Source: Dysidea avara
Lineage: Eukaryota > Porifera > Demospongiae > Dictyoceratida > Dysideidae
DNA length: 64,000 bases
NCBI RefSeq assembly: GCF_963678975.1
Contig: NC_089285.1
Location: 3,756,531-3,820,530, forward strand
Reading direction: 5' to 3'
In this document: piece after piece, positions 21,466-32,365 of the stretch
How positions within the stretch are numbered: position 1 is the stretch's first letter
Layout of the letters: each line of letters starts with the position of its first letter
Position numbers and translations under genes: made by a program
Notes under the pieces: model-generated
The model's database searches: none
What the model was told of the DNA's origin: nothing
Seen by the model: the letters and a program-made list of their open reading frames with translations, nothing else

Positions 21466-21893
21466 TAGTGTCTCAAGTGTAACTCTCCAAGGCATAAATA
21501 GTTCATCTCTTAATGAATGGTTGGTTTCTTGGAGCCGTTTTGTTTATGACGAATTGTAATGCAAAAGCGACGAATTCTATTGCAAAACCGACTAATTCAA
21601 CCGCAAAACCGATGAATTCAATTGCAAAACCAACGAATTCAATTGCAAAACCGATGAATTCAATTGCTAATACCATACCTGTTTCACTGCCCATACAAAA
21701 GTCTCAATAGTAGCAGTGAAATTTATCCCGTATTTCACTGGTAGCAGTGAAAAAGTTGTAATTGCAATTTCATTGGCTAGAATTTATGTTAACAATTAGT
21801 GTTGACACATGTTTAGTACATAGTGACAAATTGCATACATGGCAACGCTAATGCACAGCATGCGTATATGCAGCGAGTATGGTATTAACTGGG

Positions 21894-22013
21894 AATAGCA
21901 TGGGTAGCAGTGAAATTTTGGGATAAATACCACTCTTGTTGTATTGGAAATGGTAAATTTCCAATACAACACTCGTGATATTTATCCCAAATTTCACTGC
22001 TACCCATGCTATT
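21894..22013. repeat. 120-bp hairpin
   Basis: Arms of about 55 nt (GAATAGCATGGGTAGCAGTG ... with its complement ending CATGCTATT) pair almost perfectly around a short loop at GGTAAATTT. The GTAGCAGTGAAAT motif also occurs at 21710-21760, so a further palindromic MITE may begin near 21670. Confidence 0.75.
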
Positions 22014-22072
22014 ACTAGTACAAACGGGACGAATTCAATTGCAAAGTCGCCGAATTCAATTGCAAAAACCTG

Positions 22073-22406
22073 TAATACTGTACTGTATGGAATTATGATA
22101 CGGGTGAACTGCCTGATCTTGCTCCTCTAGTACATGCCTAGATTTTTGCCAGAAAGATTTATGAGGTGAGGCTCATTATTAGAAATTCAAATCTGAACAA
22201 AACCCATGAAACCAGTTATTTCTGAAGAGGAACCTTGCTGTATGCTACTTTTGTCAACATTAATGTAAACTGTTCACTCACATGTTGTCTGGACCACCAC
22301 AGGTGAGTCTTGTACTGTGATTGTATCATTGGGCCGAGTCATAGTCTGCTGGGCTAATCGAGATGCAGAATCTAATGCATGCAAACATACTGATGTTTTG
22401 TGATTT
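22073..22406. other. Left flank of the satellite array
   Basis: No gene recognised. CCACCACAG|GTGAGT at 22293-22307 looks like adjacent acceptor and donor signals. Weak similarity to 31690-31730 on the far side of the array is noted under findings. Confidence 0.35.
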
Positions 22407-25400
22407 TTAAGTTGATATTGTGTTACTATAGTGTATTTGTTTACCTAAATAGTTGTTGTTATATGTTAACATTAGCATAAGATTATAGCCAATACATTTA
22501 ACTATGTTTCTTTTACTTTATGTGATTGTGTATAACTACACACATGATGATGATTGTGATTTGGATATTCAGCTCGTAAGTTGATATTGTGTTACTATAG
22601 CGTATTTGTTTACCTAAATAGTTGTCTTTACATGTTAACATTAACGTAAGATTATAGCCAATACATTTAACTATGTTTCTTTTACTTTATGTGATTGTGT
22701 ATAACTACACACATGATGATGATTGTGATTTGGATATTCAGATGGTAAGTTGATATTATGTTACTATAGTGTATTTGTTTACCTAAATAGTTGTTGTTAC
22801 ATGTTAACATTAACGTAAGATTATAGCCAATACATTTAACTATGTTTCTTTTACTTTATGTGATTGTGTATAACTACACACATGATGATGATTGTGATTT
22901 GGATATTCAGTTCGTAAGTTGATATTGTGTTACTATAGTGTATTTGTTTACCTAAATAGTTGTTGTTACATGTTAACATTAACGTAAGATTATAGCCAAT
23001 ACATTTAACTATGTTTCTTTTACTTTATGTGATTGTGTATAACTACACACATGATGATGATTGTGATTTGGATATTCAGATGGTAAGTTGATATTGTGTT
23101 ACTATAGTGTATTTGTTTACCTAAATAGTTGTTGTTAAATGTTAACATTAACGTAAGATTATAGCCAATACATTTAACTATGTTTCTTTTACTTTATGTG
23201 ATTGTGTATAACTACACACATGATGATGATTGTGATTTGGATATTCAGTTCGTAAGTTGATATTGTGTTACTATAGCGTATTTGTTTACCTAAATAGTTG
23301 TCTTTACATGTTAACATTAACGTAAGATTATAGCCAATACATTTAACTATGTTTCTTTTACTTTATGTGATTGTGTATAACTACACACATGATGATGATT
23401 GTGATTTGGATATTCAGGGCGTAAGTTGATATTGTGTTACTATAGTGTATTTGTTTACCTAAATAGCTGTTGTTTCATGTTAACATTAACGTAAGATTAT
23501 AGCCAATACATTTAACTATGTTTCTTTTACTTTATGTGATTGTGTATAACTACACACATGTTGATGATTGTGATTTGGATATTCAGTTCGTAAGTTGATA
23601 TTGTGTTACTATAGTGTATTTGTTTACCTAAATAGTTGTTGTTACATGTTAACATTAACGTAAGATTATAGCCAATACATTTAACTATGTTTCTTTTACT
23701 TTATGTGATTGTGTATAACTACACACATGATGGTGATTGGGATTTGGATATTCAGATGGTAAGTTGATATTGTATTACTATAGCGTATTTGTTTACCTAA
23801 ATAGTTGTTGTTACATGTTAACATTAACGTAAGATTATAGCCAATGCATTTAACTATGTTTCTTTTACTTTATGTGATTGTGTATAACTACACACATGAT
23901 GATGATTGTGATTTGGATATTCAGTTCGTAAGTTGATATTGTGTTACTATAGTGTATTTGTTTACCTAAATAGCTGTTGTTACATGTTAACATTAACGTA
24001 AGATTATAACCAATACATTTAACTATGTTTCTTTTACTTTATGTGATTGTGTATAACTACACACATGATGATGATTGTGATTTGGATATTCAGCGAGTAA
24101 GTTGATATTGTGTTACTATAGTGTATTTGTTTACCTAAATAGTTGTTGTTACATGTTAACATTAACGTAAGATTATAGCCAATACATTTAACTATGTTTC
24201 TTTTACTTTATGTGATTGTGTATAACTACACACATGATGATGATTGTGATTTGGATATTCAGATGGTAAGTTGATATTGTGTTACTATAGTGTATTTGTT
24301 TACCTAAATAGTTGTTGTTACATGTTAACATTAACGTAAGATTATAGCCAATACATTTAACTATGTTTCTTTTACTTTATGTGATTGTGTATAACTACAC
24401 ACATGATGATGATTGTGATTTGGATATTCAGTTCGTAAGTTGATATTGTGTTACTATAGTGTATTTGTTTACCTAAATAGTTGTTGTTACATGTTAACAT
24501 TAACGTAAGATTATAGCCAATACATTTAACTATGTTTCTTTTACTTTATGTGATTGTGTATAACTACACACATGATGATGATTGTGATTTGGATATTCAG
24601 ATGGTAAGTTGATATTGTGTTACTATAGTGTATTTGTTTACCTAAATAGTTGTTGTTAAATGTTAACATTAACGTAAGATTATAGCCAATACATTTAACT
24701 ATGTTTCTTTTACTTTATGTGATTGTGTATAACTACACACATGATGATGATTGTGATTTGGATATTCAGTTCGTAAGTTGATATTTTGTTACTATAGTGT
24801 ATTTGTTTACCTAAATAGTTGTTGTTAAATGTTAACATTAACGTAAGATTATAGCCAATACATTTAACCATGTTTCTTTTACTTTATGTGATTGTGTATA
24901 ACTACACACATGATGATGATTGTGATTTGGATATTCAGGGCGTAAGTTGATATTGTGTTACTATAGCGTATTTGTTTACCTAAATAGTTGTAATTACATG
25001 TTAACATTAACGTAAGATTATAGCAAATACATTTAACTATGTTTCTTTTACTTTATGTTATTGTGTATAACTACACACATGATGATGATTGTGATTTGGA
25101 TATTCAGGGCGTAAGTTGATATTGTGTTACTATAGTGTATTTGTTTACCTAAATAGCTGTGGTTACATGTTAACATTAACGTAAGATTATAGCCAATACA
25201 TTTAACTATGTTTCTTTTACTTTATGTGATTGTGTATAACTATACACATGATGATGATTGTGATTTGGATATTCAGTTCGTAAGTTGATATTGTGTTACT
25301 ATAGTGTATTTGTTTACCTAAATAGTTGTTTTTACATGTTAACATTAACGTAAGATTATAGCCAATACATTTAACTATGTTTCTTTTACTTTATGTGATT

Positions 25401-26427
25401 GTGTATAACTACACACATGATGATGATTGTGATTTGGATATTCAGTTCGTAAGTTGATATTGTGTTACTATAGTGTATTTGTTTACCTAAATAGTTGTTG
25501 TTACATGTTAACATTAACGTAAGATTATAGCCAATACATTTAACTATTTTTCTTTTACTTTATGTGATTGTGTATAACTACACACATGATGATGATTGTG
25601 ATTTGGATATTCAGATGGTAAGTTGATATTGTGTTACTATAGTGTATTTGTTTACCTAAATAGCTGTCGTTACATGTTAACATTAACGTAAGATTATAGC
25701 CAATACATTTAACCATGTTTCTTTTACTTTATGTGATTGTGTATAACTACACACATGATGATGATTGTGATTTGGATATTCAGATGGTAAGTTGATATTG
25801 TGTTACTATAGTGTATTTGTTTACCTAAATAGTTGTTGTTACATGTTAACATTAACGTAAGATTATAGCCAATACATTTAACTATGTTTCTTTTACTTTA
25901 TGTGATTGTGTATAACTACACACATGATGATGATTGTGATTTGGATATTCAGATGGTAAGTTGATATTGTGTTACTATAGTGTATTTGTTTACCTAAATA
26001 GTTGTTGTTACATGTTAACATTAACGTAAGATTATAGCCAATACATTTAACTATTTTTCTTTTACTTTATGTGATTGTGTATAACTACACACATGATGAT
26101 GATTGTGATTTGGATATTCAGATGGTAAGTTGATATTGTGTTACTATAGTGTATTTGTTTACCTAAATAGTTGTCGTTACATGTTAACATTAACGTAAGA
26201 TTATAGCCAATACATTTAACTATGTTTCTTTTACTTTATGTGATTGTGTATAACTACACACATGATGATGATTGTGATTTGGATATTCAGTTCGTAAGTT
26301 GATATTGTGTTACTATAGTGTATTTGTTTACCTAAATAGTTGTTGTTACATGTCAACATTAATGTAAGATTATAGCCAATGCATTTAACTATGTTTCTTT
26401 TACTTTATGTGATTGTGTATAACTACA
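22407..26427 (+). repeat. 169-bp satellite array of intron-like units
   Basis: About 23.8 head-to-tail units. Twenty-three unit junctions fall at exactly 22573 + 169n (n = 0-22, last at 26291), so there is no net indel over 22 intervals. Each complete unit starts GTAAGTTGATATTG and ends GATTTGGATATTCAG, so it has canonical GT...AG intron edges of 166 nt. The only position that varies strongly is the triplet between AG and GT: ATG nine times, TTC nine times, GGC three times, CTC once, CGA once. A milder variable site is the TAGTTGTTGTTACAT region, about 43 nt into the unit. The first unit has TT in place of its GT. The last is cut by the Tc1 element at 26430. A stray partial unit lies at 31597-31679. 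No ORF of note exists in the array on either strand. Confidence 0.95.
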
Positions 26428-26703
26428 TACAGTAGGGGACAAAATAAAGTTTACATTCCGGTAATGTTGTGTAGTTTCCATCATTATAATGACTGTGCAA
26501 TCATAAAACGATTGTACAAGAACGATAATATCAGCGTTTATATGATTACATAATTGTTTATATGATTATGTAATCCTTTATACGATGACGCGACCGTTTA
26601 AATGATTACGCAACATTTTAATTAATGAAGTTTAAGGGTGGCAACGTAAATTGTATCCTTGTGCAAAAAGTACATGTAGGTGGTTACTAGAGCGCAGGCT
26701 GTC

Positions 26704-29107
26704 ATGGAACGCGAAAGGCCAGTGGGTGCTCGATGGGCGTTGGCACTCATTAACAAACAAACTAGTAAGTCATTACTCGTTTGTGGTTTGTGGGATGTAG
26801 TTGTAAAGGATATACACCATAAAGCAATTAGTCAAATAATTTTTTACCACCCATACATAAACCACAAACCACTAGCCCATTTACCATTAATGTGTTTATT
26901 ACGCAACTCCTTTTTACAGAACACTACAGTCATTATGTTGTGTATTGGCCAGAAGGCAACGTTTCTTGCTTTAACTCTTCCAAAGTGCAGCCTGACAAGT
27001 TAGCTATAGGCCAGGAGTGCCAATTAACAATGGGGAAAAACAAGAAGCACAATGGCATTGTGGTGGCCAGAGGTAAAGAAAACATGCAAATGTTATACAA
27101 TTTTATAGTTCAATGTATATTTTAGGCACACAAGCTGAAATGGACAAGTTAGAAGACCAGTTTGTCACTGGTGACTGGGTTCCACCAACTGTCACCATGC
27201 CAGTAGTAGAAACTTCAACACCAACAGCACCTAAAAGAAAGACAAAGAAACGTAAACAGAAGACGAACAGCAATGAAGCAGAAAAAGAGAAAACAAAACG
27301 TAAATGGAAGACAAACAGCAATGAAGAAAAGGCTAAAGCAAAGAAAAAGAAAAATAGTGGTGAGTTAAAATAATTTTACGTATACATCAATAATGCATGA
27401 ATTACAGGTACAATTTTATTTGTCACACCAACATCTGAATTGTTTTCTGTTGAGGCAACAGCTACTACCTGTAGTATCTCTCTGGTGACATCTTCCAGTT
27501 CATCCACTGTGCAGACAGAAGTCCTACCTCCCAGTTTGGCAGCAACCACACCAGTAACTTTGCCAGTTGTGATACCTCCCAGCTTGGCAGTGACCACAGC
27601 TGTTACTTTACCATTGCCCCACAGTTCTACAGTGACAACGTCTCGTTGTTTGGCAGTGAATATGCCTCCTAACTTGACAGTGATAATGCCTCCTAACTCA
27701 GCAATGACAACAGTTCCTAGTTCGGCAATGGTGACACCTGCCAGTTTGGCAATGACTACACCTGTCACTTTACCATTAGTCACGCCTCACAGTTCTACAT
27801 TGACGACATCCATCAGTTCTAGTTGGGCAGCAATGACACCTGTCACTTTGACGCCTTCCACTTTGCCAATTGTGACATCTACAGTGGTGACACCATCAGC
27901 AAGTTTAAGGAGCTTCCCTTATGTACCACCTTCAACATCAACAACAACTAACCCAGATCTCTTTAGCTCGTTAGTGTCAGAAGTTGGAGAAATGACATCA
28001 CTGCAGGCTGACAGGGTCCTGGATCAATTACAATCCATTTATGGTGGTACCTGGGACCCATATGATGAGCTGACATTCTGTGATTCAGGTATTTATCTTG
28101 TACATCAAAGAGTTGGGATCACTGTTATATATCACAGGCTCTGAGAATGATATGCCCTGTAGAACAAACAACAACAGTAACAATAGCAACAATCAAAATA
28201 GTTACATCAGCAGCAACAGCATTGATGGCAATAACAGCATTGATGGCAACAACAGCATTGGTGGCAACAACATTATTGAAACAATGGAATTTCTAGTTGA
28301 TTCTGTAAAAACACTAATGGAGAATCAAATAACAATCATTCATCTACTCAAAACCGTGGAAAATACTCAACAAAGAACAAATGGTAACTAGTGTTGTGAT
28401 CTTATAGTTGTTATTATTTTTAAACAGAAATTCAATCTGAATCAACATCAAGCAGATACATCAATGAATCAACCAGCAGTGTTACACATCAACACAGAAG
28501 ACCAACACATCAACAAACACCGACATATCAACGAACACCGACATATCAACAAACACCATCAGCAAGCAAACAAACATCAACATGCCAACTAACAGTATCA
28601 CTCACTGACCAACAAACATCATCACTCACCGACCAACAAACATCAACAAATCAGCAGGCTTCATCATCGAATCAACAATTAACAGCAAACCTACAGGTGT
28701 CATCAGCAACTTCATCATTGGCTTCTTGCATTGAAATACCAATATCCGGTAATGCCCGCAAATATGGCATGGTTTCATCGAGTGAAATAAATTGTAATTC
28801 ATTAGTGGGTCCAGACATCATTGTAGCCAAGTACAAGAGATATCACAAAGAAAGCAAGGTGTCAATGTTAGCTCAACGACTGGCTCAGAAGTCATACTTC
28901 GGGGATTATGTGCTGGTTAGATGCACTCCACTTGGTAGTACACTATACCCTGCTCTTCCAATTGTAGAGCTGAATGAATTAAAGAGAAAAATATTTCAGC
29001 TGTTTCCAGAATACTGGCTGAATCCATTAAAATTTGAAAGCACCTGGACTGAATGTGCTAAGTCTATCGGCCAACGCTGCAAGCGGCTAAGAAATCAGAA
29101 TCCATAG
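26704..29107 (+). CDS. BEN-domain protein, six exons, carried in the Tc1 element
   Basis: Exons by GT-AG rules: 26704-26764, 26920-27072, 27126-27359, 27408-28088, 28138-28383, 28428-29107. All five introns are phase 1 and short (155, 53, 48, 49 and 44 nt). The joined frame is 684 residues with no stop before 29107. The start is the ATG at 26704 (MERERPVGARWALALINKQ); a GTG further up is not used. Exon 2 encodes HYVVYWPEGNVSCFNSSKV; exon 3 a lysine-rich probable nuclear-localisation region (APKRKTKKRKQK); exon 4 a long Thr/Pro/Ser repeat (PPSLAVTT-like); exons 5-6 Asn- and Gln/Thr-rich stretches; and the C-terminus a BEN-like domain (MLAQRLAQKSYFGDYVLVRC ... PALPIVELNELKRKIFQLFP ... CAKSIGQRCKRLR). 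BEN domains bind DNA and chromatin proteins. Role in the element is inference: targeting, regulation or a captured host gene. It looks intact while the transposase is not. Confidence 0.85.
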
Positions 29108-29752
29108 TCAATAAATTATTTATACAAGCTAACTACATATTATTGTTTACATACTCTCATATTACTGTATTACATACATAGTGACTATCGTGGAAATTAT
29201 ATGCAACTTACTATTTGATGATATGAAAATGTACCGGGTCATTATCATTCACCAGTTCCTTTATCTCGAGCTTTGACGTTGAACTAGGCAAGGACTTTTT
29301 AAAAGCCATGCGATAGCGAAAAATATTTCTTCGTATTAATTGGACTGCTTCACGTGAGCTATTGTAGAAGATTCCTTTAGCGTGTACTCATCTCGGTGTA
29401 GCAAAGATGCTTGTTTTGACTGAATACAAGTAAATGTGGCTTTCAGGAACGGGTGTTATAAGGGAGTTCCTTAGTGATTATCAAAGTAAACCGAGCTGAG
29501 TTTCCGTGATTACAATCATTGTCCGCTAAGCTGCTGTGATTACGATCGCTTGTGTTCCTGTAGTGTGATAGAGTGACGTTATGGGGTGGATAGAGGTTAA
29601 TATAATAGGACGTTCAGTATAATAGCAAAATCAAATTAGAGATAAACCATAGTTAGCTTTCCTCCATAAATTAGGTTCAGTTTTTCAAGTATGGTAAAAT
29701 TAAACATGTACGTAGTAACAATAAAGTAATATTATACAGATTGTATTTTCAG

Positions 29753-30748
29753 TTAGTATCCAGTAGCAGCTCCATTTAATTGTATAACTTGGTAATACTT
29801 TTTAAAATGATTGATGTATTTTAAACACTTGGCGACAGTCATGCTTTCCCAGAATTCTTTAATCCCATCTATTAGTTCTTGCTTTGTTCTAGGTTTTTTG
29901 ACACGTTGGATGTACTCTTTCACCTCGTGCCAGAGATTTTCGATTGGATTGCAGTCCAGCAACTTAGCAGGCGTTCGCCACCAGGTGACTTTTTGATCTT
30001 TCAGAAATCGCTTTGCTTCATTAGATGTGTGCTTCGGATCATTGTCAGCCATTAAACGATGTCCATCAGGGTAAACTTTCTGAAGAAAAGGGATCAAAGT
30101 CTCTTCAGGGTTTTGACGTAGAAAGAGCCATCCATTGTACCTTCAAAAATACATATCCCAGTCTTCCCAGGTTTGCTGATCCCTGCCCAGATGTGAACTT
30201 CACAAGATGTTTAGCTCTGAAATAACAATTACATACATTTACATTTTACACAATTTATTGCATTTATTATTATTAAATAATGAATTAGTGAATAATTACC
30301 TATGTTTTAACCGTGGTACTTCCCCTTTTCTTCGGCAGCAGAAACACTTGTGTGTCTCCAGTTGTACAGAGCACTTGTCAGTCCACACAACATTGTCAAA
30401 GTTATCATTTCGATGTTGCTGTGCCCACTCCAGACGTTTCAACTTGTGTGGTTCGCGTATTAATTGGCAGTAGGCACTACCCCTGAAGGTCCACCCAAGT
30501 GCTGTATGACAACGAAGAATAGCTCTTCTGGAAAGTTGGTGGCCCATTCCTGTTAACAGAGCGTGTAACTGGATAGCTGTGGTCTCGTCGTCCTCCATCA
30601 TCTGTTCATCGACTATCCTCTGTATTTCGCGTGTTATCTTCGAAGGTCTTCCAGAACCAGGGCTTCTTGCGATGGATCCTGTTGTTATAAACTTCTTGAT
30701 ACATTTTGCTATCCAAGTGACAGTTCCTTCATCTTTCAGCAGCTTCAC
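29753..30748 (-). pseudogene. Tc1-like DD34E transposase, decayed
   Basis: Upstream part 30748-30300: helix-turn-helix region (LLKDEGTVTWIAKCIKKF, then GRPSKITREIQ) and the first catalytic Asp in VVWTDKCSVQLETHK. A probable GT-AG intron (30217-30299, 83 nt) follows. Downstream, VHIWAGISKPGKTGICIFEG and ADNDPKHTSNEAKRFLKDQK carry the second Asp, and NPIENLWHEVKEY the Glu; 34 residues lie between the second Asp and the Glu, i.e. DD34E. At least two single-base shifts separate the conserved blocks (just after the intron, and near 30100). The front Met at 30748 is a GTG, and the true start is further up or lost. Family function: cut-and-paste at TA. Confidence 0.85.
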
Positions 30749-31091
30749 TATTGTTGGAGGTAGATACCCTTGTTGGTAATAGTATAAAATTTGCCGTTTT
30801 GTACCAAGAATAAACCATATTTCAGTAGCGCAGACAATCGAACAAACAACAACTGTTACAGTCTTTTACATACCTACTGCAATATACTTATATAGCTATT
30901 GTAGCGAACGTAAAAACACTTAATAAGTTTTATATGTGAATTAGCTAGGCACCCCAATTGTTATTGCTACGTAACCGTTTTTTAAAAGAGAAAAAACGTT
31001 TGTTTTGTAAAAACGGGGAAAAGTATAAAACGACACCTTGACAAACGTTTTTACTAGAGCAAATGTAAACTTTATTTTGTCCCCTACTGTA

Positions 31092-31362
31092 GTTCTGTGA
31101 TGTCTGTGTGATGGAAAGGGTGCTGGTAACCCTGGGAAAGATCTAAATAAAATTGTTTTCATGTATCTGTAGCCCATAGTGCTTGAACGGTATAATTGAT
31201 CATTTCTGCAGTGGAAGCTTCCTTAGGGTAGGGCATCTCCCATTCCTAGTTTGTGTCGAATCTGCCCAGCTATCATTGGGGTTTATGCACCTTCAAAATT
31301 TATCTTATTTTGGTTCTTCATATTATAGCCACGCGGTCTTCGATGATTCCTGTAATAAAATA
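31092..31362. other. Unassigned flank
   Basis: Not satellite sequence although the Tc1 element left the satellite on its other side, so the locus was rearranged or the array ended here. No gene recognised. Confidence 0.35.
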
Positions 31363-31565
31363 GGTGCAGCCTTAAAAAGCCTGGGTGAAAAAAGTTGTGA
31401 AATGAAAGGTGGGGGTCAACAAATGGCTGCAATGATGTTAATGCTAGTAAATTCAATGATGGCTGTACATTTTAAAAATTTATTAGTATTAACAGCATTG
31501 CAGCCATTTGTTGGCCGCCACCTTTAATCTCACAACTTTTCACCCACGCTTTTTAAGGCTGCACC
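31363..31565. repeat. 203-bp hairpin MITE
   Basis: GGTGCAGCCTTAAAAAGC at the left pairs with its complement at the right (GCTTTTTAAGGCTGCACC). The arms continue through GTTGTGA and the AACAAATGGCTGCAAT block. No convincing target duplication. Confidence 0.7.
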
Positions 31566-31596
31566 TTTTTTCACAGCTTTGGCTGTTTTTGTACGG

Positions 31597-31679
31597 ATAG
31601 CCAATACATTTCTTTTACTTTATGTGATTGTGTATAACTATGTACATGATGATGATTGTGATTTGGATATTCAGCTCAT
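31597..31679 (+). repeat. Partial unit of the 169-bp satellite
   Basis: ATAGCCAATACATTTC through GATTTGGATATTCAG followed by CTC, with a short internal deletion. CTC is also the triplet after the first unit of the main array. The sequence after it (ATTATGTTTTTG) is unique, so this is the original right edge of the array. Confidence 0.8.
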
Positions 31680-31749
31680 TATGTTTTTGTTAATGTTGTT
31701 CACTAACCTTACTACACCACAGCCTCAATTTAATGCCACCGCTGTTTAA

Positions 31750-32361
31750 CCTTTTAAGGACTGCTGCCGTAATATTACGTCTAAGTATATAGGATGTAAA
31801 CATAAAGTTGTAACTCCATAGCAATTAAAGCTGTGAGCTTAAAATAAAGGCCATTATATTTGCTGTTAATGTGCAATTCTTTTGATATACAATGCCAATA
31901 AACTACACTAGAAAGAAGTAGCTTTCTAGTTATATTATATTTACACAACAATAAAACTAATCTTGTACAAATCCATCCATAACTTTCACCTTGTTGTTTG
32001 TATGAGCTGCGATTCATGACGTTCTTCATTAGAGATACATCTAATGATATATAAGATCACGTGATGGCATTCTTTAAAAGGAGTAAATCGATGGCTTGTA
32101 ACAGATCGCATCGAAAAGAAGACAGATCATCACCGATGTTAACAAGTAGCTTTGTTAGTTGAAAATGGTAAGTTATACACACTTCTTATATTTCTGCTTA
32201 TTATTGATAGGTGAATCTGTACTACAGTTTGTGTAAGCCCTTGCTACTTTCTTGTGTTATGGTGATGCTACAAACTTGCTAAGTAATACAATGCACAAAT
32301 TTCATAAATCTTGTGGGTTTTCAGGGCAGGAACTGTGTAAATTACTGTGGTCCTTAAAGGG
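31750..32361. mobile_element. Possible TTAA-type MITE
   Basis: CCTTTTAAGGAC at the left and the complement of CCCTTTAAGGAC at the right, with TTAA on the left (31746-31749) and ATAA on the right (32362-32365). This suggests a decayed piggyBac-like nonautonomous element. Evidence is thin because the TIR is short and partly self-complementary. Confidence 0.35.
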
Positions 32362-32365
32362 ATAA

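Larger units (their letters stand above)
20734..22072. mobile_element. MITE with 21-bp minisatellite ends, copy B
   Basis: Same ends and TA duplications (20732-20733, 22073-22074) as copy A. The interior is shared (ATGGCAGCTGGAGGAAACAC, TTGTTCAAGTACAACAGTAG). It is longer because of a second TA-flanked MITE (21082-21465) and a segment with a strong hairpin (21660-22018). Copy A supplies the pre-insertion sequence at 21079-21084. Confidence 0.8.
26430..31089. mobile_element. Tc1/mariner element carrying an extra gene
   Basis: It is bounded by TA duplications (26428-26429, 31090-31091) with 28-bp perfect TIRs starting CAGTAGGGGACAAAATAAAG. At 4660 bp it is two to three times the usual Tc1 length. 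The plus strand carries a six-exon BEN-domain gene (26704-29107) and the minus strand a Tc1-type transposase with an intron (29753-30748). The 645 bp between them (29108-29752) show no gene. It inserted into the last unit of the 169-bp satellite. Confidence 0.92.

Noticed and set aside
22407-26427. CRISPR-like array
   Set aside because: The period is regular, but the unit is 169 bp with only a three-base variable part, the setting is eukaryotic and no cas-like genes exist.
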